Of a stretch of 41,852 bases of DNA, positions 29,661 through 40,404 are shown piece after piece (the stretch's first letter is position 1; each line of letters starts with the position of its first letter). The stretch spans positions 1-41,852 of the forward strand of contig JAUCBJ010007252.1 in NCBI GenBank assembly GCA_032718475.1, in the 5' to 3' direction. The notes beneath the pieces are model-generated. The model made no database searches, was not told the origin of the DNA, and saw only the letters and a list, made by a program, of their open reading frames with translations. Source of the DNA: Nemertoderma westbladi. Taxonomy: Eukaryota; Xenacoelomorpha; Nemertodermatida; Nemertodermatidae. A program made the translations under genes and the position numbers.

Positions 29661-30433
29661 TTAGGGTAGCACTAGATCTTTGAACAGTGAATACAGTCCG
29701 CGAGGATCCGCGACACCACCAGGATCGCAGGTCTGAGGTCCAACTAAGGAATGAGGAGGTTTGACCGAGTATTCCGGGACTCTGATCGTAGGTTTACTCC
29801 AGGATCGTTCGAGCCGAGTGAGCATAGGTGATACGTCAAACAAGTTTCGCTCGAAACTCCAGTAAATATAACGAGTACAACTGTGTTTAAAACAACGTTT
29901 CCGTGGATGTTTATGTCTTTCCGTTTATTAGCTGGGTCTAGGGCATTTATCGTAATAATACCAAAGACGCACGTCTGGTAGGGGAAACGCGGGTGATATT
30001 TATTTGTTGTTACAATGCTTCTATCAAGAATTCCAAATATACGTTGGAGTTACCGCGTCCATTTGTTTCTTTAGTGTCTTTTCTTTCGAGTCGATTTCGA
30101 ATAGAATTTTCGCATTCGAATTTCAGTTTATGGTTCCGACTCCGCTGGGCAGGATATATAGTCGACATAGTCCGTATTGTGTAAATCGATAGGATGACCA
30201 GTAGTTAAGAAGCCCATATACGTACCATTACGCTGCGTATATCGAGCAGCGAATTTTCTATAGTCCAACTCACGCGTGAGCTGCTCTTGGGACATTGGCG
30301 GTTCGATATAACGACCATCGTCCTCCGCAGCAGTTGGACTAACGTCGCCGCGTATTAAGCTATCAACAAACGCTTGTAAAAGTAGAGTATATCACTCCCC
30401 GATACCAAGACCATCTTCTATCAACTCCGTCAT
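29661..30433 (-). pseudogene. Unassigned coding remnants downstream of pol, right copy
   Basis: From the ATG ending at 30433 (MTELIEDGLGIGE) a frame of 101 codons runs to a TAA at 30128-30130, with a single internal TGA at 30392-30394. After it come about 85 open codons of ordinary composition (SPTAAEDDGRY, TRELDYRKFAARYTQRNG). Further coding-like pieces in other frames end TPTYIWNS (about 29990) and FKDLVLP (29661). The left copy lacks about 200 bp of the first piece. No domain, signal peptide or membrane segment was recognised. Confidence 0.42.
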
Positions 30434-32089
30434 ATCTGCTATATATGAGTTTATCCATATTATAAGGAGTTTATATTTAGGCTAGCGAGCGTCGCTGCCT
30501 ACCCCAATCAGCCCCCGGACAGTGCGAGATCCTCAGCGCCGATGTGTCGTCGCCGCTGTACTTTCGCCAACGACGTAGCCGCACAACGACAACGACAACC
30601 GGCACAAGTCACTCGACTGTCCGTCCCAAAGGCTTAGATACACCTCAGGTTCTTACTGGAGAGTTAGGGTTACTTTCACAATTGCGACTCGCTACTGTAA
30701 ACACACCTTAGTAGTAACATTCGCCTATAAACTCACAAATACCACACACAACTTGTCACAAATTACACACACTCGGGCCATTTGTCCGTTAGTCAATGCC
30801 TTCCAGAATGTCACTGTATTATTATGTATCCTTGGATACTAGCAGTGCGCTATTTATTCCCTATGCTATTCAATGGGACAAGCTTTCTATTGTTCTTTTA
30901 ACTCAATTCTAATTCTAGCGTGGTTGTTGCTATGGTGACATTATGTAAAGCTAGCGGTAGAATTAGGGTAATTCCAATGCATACAGATCTGGGATGTTAT
31001 TTAATAGTAATTCTTTAATGGTCAATGTCCTGTTTTATACATGGCTTTATGAATTTTATCGGCTATTGACTATGTTTGGGAGACTTTCGCACACTCATAC
31101 GCATAATAAGATAAATCTCCGCTCCCTTGATCTATTAATTAATGGAATTTTGGGAATGTTATAAATTGCGTAAAAATGGCAATTTATTAAATTCATTAAA
31201 AGGCATGAATTTAAATTTATTCCCTGAAATTTTATTATTTGATAATTAAATTGACATATTTTGATTCTAGAACATGTCTGGGGACACAAGATCCTTAATT
31301 CTATGAAAATTGTCTTTTTAAGAATATCGGTAAATGCTACGATATCTTAATTGACTAGAATTGTTGAAGGATCTGAATTTTACAGATTTTGATTTATTAG
31401 ATTTGCAAATATTAAATAATTAATATTTGAGATGGGCACCGATTTATTCCAGAACTTGTCTGGGGACGTTAACCACTGATTCTAGAATTTGTCTTTCAAG
31501 TATATCGGTGGGTGCCGCGATATCTTAATCGACTAGAATTACAGATGGTCAAAGGGTTTAACAGATTTATTTTGCGTTATACGCTACTGTTAAAGGGACA
31601 TCACGCTACTATATGTATTATTTAATATACGGTATGAGAGCAATATCGCACGAAGCAATGTCAGTGTGAAGAGGCAAGTCGTTTCCAAGGTCTACCCAGA
31701 GCTTGGTTTAGCCGAGACACGAGGATCTGAACTTTGCATTCCTAATACTCTGCCTACCAATAATACTTGAATATAGTAGTGGCTTTATTGTACTTTAATA
31801 AGTACGGATATGTCATCTTACTGTAGTTACGTATTTGTAATGTAATACAGACAGTAAGGAAGGAGGAAAAGAATTATTTCTCGCCGTCGCACTAAATATA
31901 ATATATACGTAATTAAGTAATAAACGCGAATATATATTGCACTAATCTAATAAATAATCGCTAAAATAACATTCTACTAAATGAAATTAAAGAAAACGAT
32001 TATAATAAAATTACATAATAATACATACATAATATAAAAATAATAAAATAATATAAAATAATAGAGTCACACACCCACTCCATATGTTG
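30434..32089 (-). other. 3' noncoding region of right BEL/Pao element
   Basis: The counterpart of 13347-14992. It includes the same pair of direct repeats (about 31250-31363 and 31433-31541). Confidence 0.7.
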
Positions 32090-32818
32090 TTACGTTATGG
32101 AGTCCCTAGATGTTCGAAGGATTAGGGAGGTGGTCGTGGGAAGAGAATCTTGCCTTCCACAGTTTCCGGAGAGTCCTCCATTCCCTTCCGGTAAACACAA
32201 ACGACCAGCTGGGCGATTGAGTCGCTGCATCCCGAATACAATTCCAGGTTTCCTCTTCGTCCTGGAATAGTGATGATAGAAACATCGCTCTAAGTACACG
32301 GCGGCCTTACAAAGCCGATTCCAGGAGCTATAGTGGTCCGTCGCTCCCTGCAGGAGAGGTGAGAGTCCCTGTGAGACGTCTGATGTTCCAGAGCTCCAAT
32401 CGCTCTCTCTGATCTTCATGAAGGATCCACTCGCGGTGGGGAGGTCCAGATCTACGGCGTCGTCCCTGGCAATATGTAATACCGACAGATCTATCCCGGG
32501 TTCAAATAACTCCGCTCCACCCGTCCGGGTTTTAGGTTTAACTTTCTCCGCTCCCTTGGCTGGTCTAATCTCAGTCGGAGTAAGATGGGGAGGCCATTCA
32601 TCCTCCTTACTCAGGAAGTCGGGTTCACCTAACCGGTCTGTAGTATCTGTCAGTTCTTGAGGAGTTGCTCCTCTGGAAGCGATGTCAGTTGGATTAAACT
32701 TCTTGGGGCAATATCTCCATTGATCTACGTTGGAGCTAATATCGTCATTATCTGAGGAGTATGGTGTTCCCTCAGTTGGGTCGTTTGTCTCCCTCACTAG
32801 TATCATCTTCCCATTCAC
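32090..32818 (-). pseudogene. BEL/Pao pol remnant: RNase H/integrase boundary, right copy
   Basis: A 242-codon stretch homologous to 12618-13346. It retains DQWRYCPKKFNPTDIASRG with the final glycine that the left copy has changed to valine, then DEWPPHLTP and HYSSWNRLCKAAVYLERCF. RT, the RNase H catalytic core and the integrase zinc finger and core are absent. It lies out of frame with the protease linker upstream, whose frame stops at about 32780. Confidence 0.8.
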
Positions 32819-32990
32819 TCACCTGGCGGACGCGATCTTGAAGCAGTCTTTCTCTGAGCGTTCTTCGGGAAGGTCCAGTAAGGTACCAACCTACTCTAGT
32901 TTTTACCGCATAGGTCTGAAGTGGTTGCGGTTGAGCAGGTCGTTTCTCCAATGTCTCCAGCGCCTCATGCGCGTTTTGACCGATTAATAT

Positions 32991-35900
32991 TTATACTCCA
33001 GGATAATCGGTGTCGAATCTAGGGATGTTAAGTTGTTGGGCATGATCATCTTCGTCCCAATTATAAGGTTCCACTTGGGTGGTAGCGAAGTTCTTTATTG
33101 CCACCATTTTGACTGACCTTATACTGTATTCTCCTAGTTTATCCTGTGGAGTGGACAACTCACCTATATAATAGTCGGCAGCTACAGTAGAATTCCAAAC
33201 CTGCATGATCCCTGACATGTTTAGCTTGGTTCGGAACTTGGGTTGTCCAGCAAAGATGACTTCGGCTAGTTCTTTATCGATGAATGTTCCTGTGCTACCG
33301 GAGTCCAGGAGGGCGTTCACTATATAGCTCTTCTGAGGTCCGTGGACCCGTAACTGGACTACAGGAAATTCTCGGATTCCTATATTGGAAGTTGGCGCTT
33401 TCCAAGATGGTTGTTGATCAGAAGTAGTTAAGGTAAGGTCGCTGTCTGTGTCTTTCTCATGCACGAGTGCTCGATACACTGCGGTGGTGTTTATTAGGTA
33501 ACAGGATTCGTTTTGGTCGGAGAACTCGTCCGTATAGAATCCTTCCATCTCAGATTGATCAGTGTCGTTCACATCACTGAATTGGACATGTAGTTCGGAC
33601 TCACTTACCTGACTCGGGCTGTTTCGTTCGAATTCCGTGTGCAACAAGATATGATGTTTTGCGCCGCACTTTGCACACCTTGCGTCGGAGTAACAGGTTC
33701 GCCATTGGTGTCCTCGTCTGAGGCAATTATAACACAACCGCTTATCCCACATGACTTCACGTCTATCCTCGAGTGATTTCCTCAGGAATTCATCACACAC
33801 ATTCAAACGGTGGGGCCCGTCGCACAGCACACATTTCGGGTTGATGTTACTTACTTTAACCTGTGCTATGTGGTGCACACTTGTTCTTTCCTCGGGCTTT
33901 CTCACCTGAATTCTTTTAGGAGACGTAGGAGGGGTTTTTTGTACCGGTTCCCTTCTGTCATTGGGTCGAGACTTGGATTTACTTACCTGATCTTTAGGCA
34001 TTTTATTGACATAATAGGATCTGTCAGTGTCTTTCCCGCTGTCCTCTCCTTGAGAAGTTTGGCTTTCACCGTCGTCGGTATAACATACTGGTGTTACCCT
34101 TCTCCTAGAAACGGGTTTCTCACTTACCTTACTTTCCGCTGTCTTCTCTCTGGACTGCTTTATGAGCTGTAATTTCACCTCGCTATCCAAGAATGACATG
34201 AGATCAGCCATGGTAGGGTCTCGTTGTTGTTGTTCCATCATGTATAACACGTTCTTGTCCCAGCGTGTACCTACTCCACCCTTCGGTAAAGTAGAAGCCA
34301 CTGCTCTAATAACCATAGCACTCTGATACTCATGAGACTTACCTAGCCAATCTAATTGTCTGCAGATCTCCTGAATTTCATCGGAAAACTCTATAATCCC
34401 GCTGCTAATAAACTTTCGGGGCGCTACCAACTTTGCATACAAATACCCAGCTATGTTATTCCTATTACCATACCTGATGTTTAGTGTATCCCAAACTTGT
34501 CTTAATCCGTCTGGATGTCCAATAAACTTTAACGCCATTAACTTGGGAGATCCTTCCAAGCACTCGATGAGGAATCTAAGTTTCTCTCCATTAGATAGTA
34601 CAGAGTTCTGTATGTTATCTTTGTAATATTCATTAAAAGGTAACCATTTCATCTCATCTCCATTGAACTTGACGATCTCTCCCACCTTCACCGCTTGCCG
34701 GGCTTCGGTTCTAGCCATTTGACGCGTAAAACTTTCTTGGGCCATCGTGTTATTTAATATCGAGTTATCGGTATATAAATTTCTCGGATTATGATCCGTT
34801 CTATATGGAATATCATTATCAACAGGTCTATAATTACCCTTAATAGGGTTCACTATAGGAGTTTCTACTTCGCTAGCAGTATAGATGCGTGTAGGCTCCA
34901 CACCTTGCGCATGCGATACTTCAGACCTAACAGGTTGACACATTGTTACAGGGGGTGGTGATATACCCTTTTGTAAATTTACTAATTTATCGCGTTCTAG
35001 CGCGATACTTTGCTGCACTTCTTGCAACTCTAGCCTACTTTCCCTTACTGTGCCCTTGAATTGCTGAACAGTCTCCTGCATCTGCCCGAGCAGGAGATCC
35101 ATCCCCCGCCGTCTCTCGTCCACCCATTCGACCGCCGAAGCGGGAGTCGCCAACGTTGTAGCGGGCGGACGAGGGACAACGGGCGACAAATCATGAATAT
35201 TTCGCTCGGGGTCCAGGACCTGAACTGTCTCCTGGGCAGTTCTACGGGGCACAGGTAGCTTAGTGCTATGCAGAGGGAATTTAGAGGTAGTTTCAGGGAG
35301 CACAGGTGTGTCTATCACCGAAGGGGTGATTTCAAGAACAGGCCTAATTATTTCAGGCTCATCTACTATAGTAGGGAGTCTTTCTATTTTAATTGTTTGG
35401 TCTGTGGGTTCTGTACTACCTAAGTTGGTGTTATTTAGTTGCCTTCTAACAGCTGGAGGCAAATCAGGCAATTTCTGACGGTGGAACGTTCTTTTACGTC
35501 TGCTTAGACGAGATCTATTTCCTTTGCCTTCAGTATCGGTGGTATCGCCTTCCTCAGGTGATGTATATCCCTGTCTTTTGGGAGTAGATCGATTCATCAT
35601 CTGCATATTACTAGCTGTTAACTGTTTATTTATGCAGTCTTGATTCTCCTGAATGTTTTCCAATTCTAATTGGGTGGTTTCTTCAGCCGCTCTCCGTTCT
35701 GCTTCTGCCACTGCCTCCGCCACTTTTCTTTCCGCTTCGGCCGCTGCCTTTGCCTCTGCCGCTGCCACTTTTGCCTCTGCCGCTGCCTCTGCCGCTGCCG
35801 CTTTTCTTTCTGCTTCTGCAGCTGCCACTGCTGCTGCTACTGCCGCTGCCTTTCTGTCTTCTATACGTTTTTTCTTTACTTGTTCTTCTTGGACTCTGGT

Positions 35901-37025
35901 GATGCGGAGTTGTTCATCAAATTTAGCCTGGTTCGCAGCCCTCATTTCCACATCGATGGCATCCAACACAAGCTTGGTTCCTTCACTATTAGGGCTAAGT
36001 CCCTCTAACCTTCTCCTCAACTCGTCATCACCTAAAAAACGTTGATAGTCTGACAGATAGATGTCAATGGCATCCCTCTTATGCGGTTTCTCTGCCGTCG
36101 CTTCACTTTCCACTTGGGAAAAAGTAGCGTCTGTTGATTCTCCATGGGTTGAGCGCTCCTCTAGCTGAGCTTTCCACTGAGCTGTTCCTTGAACCTGGAG
36201 ACTCACCCTTTGAAACCAAGTCTTTACGGCAACTTGCAACGACGTGTCTTGCCTTCGTTTAGAAGCCTCCTCAAAGGCCGATAATATTAGCCTGATTCGT
36301 AGAATTCTTTCTCTAACTTGATAAAGCAGTTGTCCCTGCTCTTGAGGTCCTTGTGGTTGTTGAAACAGTTGTCCTTTTACTCGCTCCATAGAGCTGAAGA
36401 ATCCCTGTGCGTATCCGGCTGCGGACCTCTTCCACACAGCGGGATCTATGGTTTCTTTGGCTACTCCCATCCGATGTATGTCTTCCCAGGCAGCTTCTGA
36501 TAAATCAAACGGGAGTCCGGGTCCGGGGAAGTTCCATTGCGACTCGACAATAGACTTCAGTTCTTCCCTCGTGTATCCCGCATAACTATCTCTAGTTGAT
36601 CGCTGACTTCTCGCCCAATCGATCTGGTTTTCTTCCACCGCAATCAATAACCTAGTGAGTACGGCTGCAGGAAGGATGAGAAGGGGATCCGAATAAACCG
36701 CATCCATCATCTTTGCTCCGCGTTCTGGTGTCAGTTCTACAGTATCCTCACTACTGGAGCTGTTGGGCCGTTGAGAAGTAAGTTCTTGGCTAGCGGGTTG
36801 TTGCTGTTCTGCTGCTTCTTGGTCCCGCTTGACCTGAGCTCGAGTGCCTATGATAGACCTACGATGTTGGACCAGCCTAGGTTCTGTTATTACTACTGGA
36901 GGGATGACCTTCCTCACAGTGGGAGGTGAACTGAACTTACGACTAGACGGTTCTACGCCTCTATCTGAGTCGCAGATAGTTACATCTAATAAACTGTCTG
37001 ACAGGTTCTGCTTAGTATCAGACAT
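32991..37025 (-). CDS. BEL/Pao gag-protease polyprotein, right copy, truncated by a stop codon
   Basis: A 1344-codon frame starts MSDTKQNLSDSLLDVT. Residues about 16-310 are a unique extension missing from the left copy (PLLILPAAVLTRLLIAVEEN, ESQWNFPGPGLPFD), of unknown role. Residues about 388-445 are the Ala/Glu/Lys helix. The DUF1759-like gag region is at about 780-900. The CCHC knuckle is at 1098-1111, followed by CAKCGAKHH. A DUF1758-type retropepsin follows, with the catalytic ALLDSGSTGTFID (Asp1241). A TAA at 32991-32993 ends the frame inside the protease region (after DTDYPGV); the same frame stays open and protein-like for about 70 more codons, so this looks like a nonsense change. 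Gag and protease may still be made, while pol functions are absent. Confidence 0.88.
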   Translation of the reverse strand: MSDTKQNLSDSLLDVTICDSDRGVEPSSRKFSSPPTVRKVIPPVVITEPRLVQHRRSIIGTRAQVKRDQEAAEQQQPASQELTSQRPNSSSSEDTVELTPERGAKMMDAVYSDPLLILPAAVLTRLLIAVEENQIDWARSQRSTRDSYAGYTREELKSIVESQWNFPGPGLPFDLSEAAWEDIHRMGVAKETIDPAVWKRSAAGYAQGFFSSMERVKGQLFQQPQGPQEQGQLLYQVRERILRIRLILSAFEEASKRRQDTSLQVAVKTWFQRVSLQVQGTAQWKAQLEERSTHGESTDATFSQVESEATAEKPHKRDAIDIYLSDYQRFLGDDELRRRLEGLSPNSEGTKLVLDAIDVEMRAANQAKFDEQLRITRVQEEQVKKKRIEDRKAAAVAAAVAAAEAERKAAAAEAAAEAKVAAAEAKAAAEAERKVAEAVAEAERRAAEETTQLELENIQENQDCINKQLTASNMQMMNRSTPKRQGYTSPEEGDTTDTEGKGNRSRLSRRKRTFHRQKLPDLPPAVRRQLNNTNLGSTEPTDQTIKIERLPTIVDEPEIIRPVLEITPSVIDTPVLPETTSKFPLHSTKLPVPRRTAQETVQVLDPERNIHDLSPVVPRPPATTLATPASAVEWVDERRRGMDLLLGQMQETVQQFKGTVRESRLELQEVQQSIALERDKLVNLQKGISPPPVTMCQPVRSEVSHAQGVEPTRIYTASEVETPIVNPIKGNYRPVDNDIPYRTDHNPRNLYTDNSILNNTMAQESFTRQMARTEARQAVKVGEIVKFNGDEMKWLPFNEYYKDNIQNSVLSNGEKLRFLIECLEGSPKLMALKFIGHPDGLRQVWDTLNIRYGNRNNIAGYLYAKLVAPRKFISSGIIEFSDEIQEICRQLDWLGKSHEYQSAMVIRAVASTLPKGGVGTRWDKNVLYMMEQQQRDPTMADLMSFLDSEVKLQLIKQSREKTAESKVSEKPVSRRRVTPVCYTDDGESQTSQGEDSGKDTDRSYYVNKMPKDQVSKSKSRPNDRREPVQKTPPTSPKRIQVRKPEERTSVHHIAQVKVSNINPKCVLCDGPHRLNVCDEFLRKSLEDRREVMWDKRLCYNCLRRGHQWRTCYSDARCAKCGAKHHILLHTEFERNSPSQVSESELHVQFSDVNDTDQSEMEGFYTDEFSDQNESCYLINTTAVYRALVHEKDTDSDLTLTTSDQQPSWKAPTSNIGIREFPVVQLRVHGPQKSYIVNALLDSGSTGTFIDKELAEVIFAGQPKFRTKLNMSGIMQVWNSTVAADYYIGELSTPQDKLGEYSIRSVKMVAIKNFATTQVEPYNWDEDDHAQQLNIPRFDTDYPGV

Positions 37026-37154
37026 GTTTATGGATACAGTTGAATGCCTACTGCTATATTACAGTCTAAGCAAGTCTAGTAATTCAGTATTAACTGCTAG
37101 CCTAGTAATTAATTACCGATACTGCTACTCAGTGTAGCGTGATATATATAATAT

Positions 37155-37412
37155 ATTAGAATACCGGTATGCTTATAGTATATATAACTATTATTACAGA
37201 CTAGGTTTATCACAGAATACCGGTATAATTTTAGCACAAATATATATAAATATATAATAGGCCTATCGGGAATACCGGTATACAGCTTACAGTTTTGTAG
37301 TATATATATAATTATAATTCTGGACTAGAATTAATTATAAAGTACCGGTATAATTTCAGCCTAAATTTATAGAAATAAAGATAATAGGCCTATCGTAAAT
37401 ACCGGTATATCA
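37155..37412 (-). repeat. Leader VNTR with ACCGGTA and AGGCCTAT blocks, two units
   Basis: The counterpart of 9320-9700, one unit shorter. TACCGGTA occurs repeatedly with AATAGGCCTATCG blocks. Confidence 0.85.
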
Positions 37413-38437
37413 ATTATTTTAAATAATTGAATTTCTGAATTTTAGGGTTACTTGGTTACTTTACTTACTTTATTACCGTTTTTTGAGCAGTAATCCAACT
37501 GATATTGAGACCTAATGGTTGTATGGTAGGCCTACTATTTCTAAATCGTTAGATTTGATTTATAATATATATATACCCGTTTTAATGGGTTTTGTCAATG
37601 TTTGAAATAAATGTTATTATTTCTGGGGAGTAATCACTACACAAAGCGGTGCGCTTTCAGTGAAGTGTTACTTATAGGACACTAAAACAAATAATGCTAA
37701 TTTACCTAAGTTACTTAATACTACAAATTACGTACAATTCGGGTGAGATTACAATCTCTAAATAAACACAAAAATTTACAAAAACACAAAATACGAAATT
37801 TCAGGGTAATTTTACAAGAAGTCTACAAACCAGCCTAACAAAGGGTTAGAAATCTGGTTATTACAACGGACAGGGTACTACGGTATTTGAAAATAATAAG
37901 TAGTAGTAAATACACTGCGTTGTCCAGATAGGAAAATACCACCGCCTGACGACCTATAGCCGTATCGCTATAGGTACTACGTTATGTATCACGGAGTGTT
38001 CCTACCTAGAAGTTAATAGAGCTAATCGAACGTGCCTATCAACCACTTTACAACACAAATATAATGCCTACACTAATTACTTTAGGAAAGCACTGTACAC
38101 TAAACCCTAAATTAGGTACGAGTACTTATACAACAGATAATCAGTAGTTAAAAATACTTGAACAGCTAAAAGAACCACGGCATCTGCTGGAGTGACCGGT
38201 GCACAAAATCACCAGTCTTTACCTACGCCAAGCAGCCCGTGTAGTACCGGGGTTAATTTAACTATAACGGTATGTTTAACAAACACAATTATTGTAGGAA
38301 CAAACTTGGGGAATGAATGTTGCGAATAATCGCATAAACTCTGAATAATAAATATTACGCTACGCGTACAAACCACTCAAACAAAATGCAGACCAAACAC
38401 TGACAGACTACTATCAAGCCTAAATAAACTACAGGAC

Positions 38438-38849
38438 ATGCAGACTCCGAAATGATTAGGTAGTATGCGTTCTAACCCAGTAGTACGACTTATTCTTTAG
38501 TTGGGGGTTTACCTTACAGCATTGGCTGCCCCTACTTCCTAACCGTTCTTTATCGGACAGAGGCTCTACACACACTGCAATCCGTTCAGACCTAATAACA
38601 GCCAGACAACTATCCAGCCTACAAATTATCTAAATAAATATTATACGCTACCCGTACAGACTTACACAAACAAAGTACAGACTAAACGATGGCAGACTAC
38701 TCTCAAGCCTAAATAAACTACAGGACATGCAGACTCCGAAATGATTAGGTAGTATGCGTTCTAACCCAGTAGTATGACTTATTCTTTAGTTGGGGGTTTA
38801 CCTTACAGCATTGGCTGCCCCTACTTCCTAACCGTTCTTTATCGGACAG
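38438..38849 (-). repeat. Leader duplicated 123-bp cores, right element (period 289)
   Basis: Cores at 38438-38560 and 38727-38849 differ at one position (C/T near 38486). They differ from the left element's cores at about eleven positions. The matching tract extends a further 20 bp or so beyond the core on the ACTACAGGAC side. Confidence 0.93.
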
Positions 38850-39201
38850 GTGATCTACACACACTGCAATCCGTTCAGACTTAACAGCAATCAGACAACA
38901 GCTCAGCCTACAAATTGTCTGTACAATCTGATCAGGCTTACACGCCTTCTGTTCTATAGTGGCCTACAAACAAATAAAACTTGACAGAAATAAGTAAAAA
39001 TCTCAATAAAAAACCAGGGCGGGCCCTCCCTGATTAATTATTAAGGCCTACCGGTATATAACTATCAAAATCGAATAATACTGCTGTACCTGTACTGCTG
39101 TAGGTACCGGTCCGGGTGGTTAGGTAATCAGGCCTACTGGGTACCGGTTGCCGGTACTTCAGCTTTATTGCCTACTGCAATACAGAAGCTATATCCGTTA
39201 T

Positions 39202-40399
39202 TGTTCGCGCTTTCAGACCTTTGGCAGTTTAACCCGCCAAATTAGGATGTCTTCTAGATAATAAATCGCTTTAGCCTCTAACAAGTATTTGATTCACTAC
39301 ACTAGTTGAAACCAATCTGTGCGCGATCATTCACCCGTTGGATATACCCGGGAGATTGACTTCGACGGCTTAATCGTATTGCTATGTAAGCCTAATGTAT
39401 TATTCGACTGACAGTATTATATAATCTCTGACAATATTATTCACCTTCGGGGAATATTAACAGTTCCTTTAGGACGTGGCGCTCTATCTATATAAACAGA
39501 GTTATGACTTAAACTACTCACAACGATATGGCTTAGTTACAATTCACATATATGGCGCATTCTTTAGGAAATGCTTCGTTATCAGTCTCACTCATACACA
39601 ATGCTGCACAATACTGCACACTAATCTGCCGATCTTCACTGATTTTAGTCACATATAAAAGGAACACAGACCGACTCATGTAGGGTCTATCAAATAACAT
39701 TAGATTCACTTCAAACCACTTTAACATAAGTCGCAATCGTTATATGTAACCTTTCTCTCTTACCTTCGGTATATCAAGAATATTGGGTTTCGGGGTTATT
39801 TCTCGTTATTCCAAATATAATAATTCATCAACAAATATAATGAATAACCGACAGCAAAGCAGTAATGTTAAGTTAAGTTGCACAGTATGGGCCAGTTAAC
39901 CAGTGATAACCAGTGCAGATAACATTGAGTTACCCAGTTGGTTTGATAACGGATATATGTCCTTATAATTAAGCCTACTAGTGTAAGGCTAATGCAGAAA
40001 AGCACAAAAATACTCCAAAGCCGTTCTTCCTTGGCTCAGGACTGAATGTAAACACGGCACATAATGCATTGCGTGATTTCTAGGAAATTTCTGTACAAGA
40101 GCCATAAAAACGCTCTGATTGGTCAACCGAACAACGAGAGAACAAAGAAACAAAGAACTGTCGACGTGGCAATATCAGCTGCTAGCCGTCGTCATGGTAG
40201 CGACACTGTTTTCAAGAGTATCCAGCTATTGCGTCACGAAATTACGGATTATGTCCTTTAAAGTACACATACAGAAGAAATGACTTTTATGTCCTCTAAA
40301 ACACCAGTACAGTAAGGACACGGCCTTTTTATGCCTGGTAAACCAACTACAGAGTACTTTACGGGAAAATAACCGGCTAATTACGCAAAAGCTTTTACA
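39202..40399 (-). repeat. 5' LTR of right BEL/Pao element (1198 bp)
   Basis: The same termini and length as 27824-29021, with one substitution seen. It is followed by the target duplication CTTTT. Confidence 0.95.
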
Positions 40400-40404
40400 C
40401 TTTT

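Larger units (their letters stand above)
37026..39201 (-). other. Leader (5' UTR) of right BEL/Pao element
   Basis: About 2.2 kb with no coding content, carrying the VNTR next to gag and the duplicated 123-bp cores. The first bases after the 5' LTR (ATAACGGATATAGC) do not show the TGG expected of a tRNA primer site; the left element also lacks it. Confidence 0.75.
27824..40399 (-). mobile_element. BEL/Pao-type LTR retrotransposon, right copy (complete ends, defective pol)
   Basis: A 12,576-bp element in opposite orientation to the left copy. The 1198-bp LTRs are bounded by TG...CA and flanked by the 5-bp target duplication CTTTT (27819-27823 and 40400-40404). The two LTRs show one difference by eye (28615 against 39993), so insertion is very recent. 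It has a longer gag with an N-terminal extension, a protease domain missing from the left copy, and the same RT/integrase losses. Its LTRs differ clearly from those of the left element, so the copies are separate insertions from related subfamilies, not a duplication of one. Confidence 0.93.

Noticed and set aside
6265-40399. Left and right BEL/Pao elements as one segment duplicated by assembly error
   Set aside because: They have different target duplications, LTR lengths, indels and insertion hosts, and their sequences are clearly diverged.
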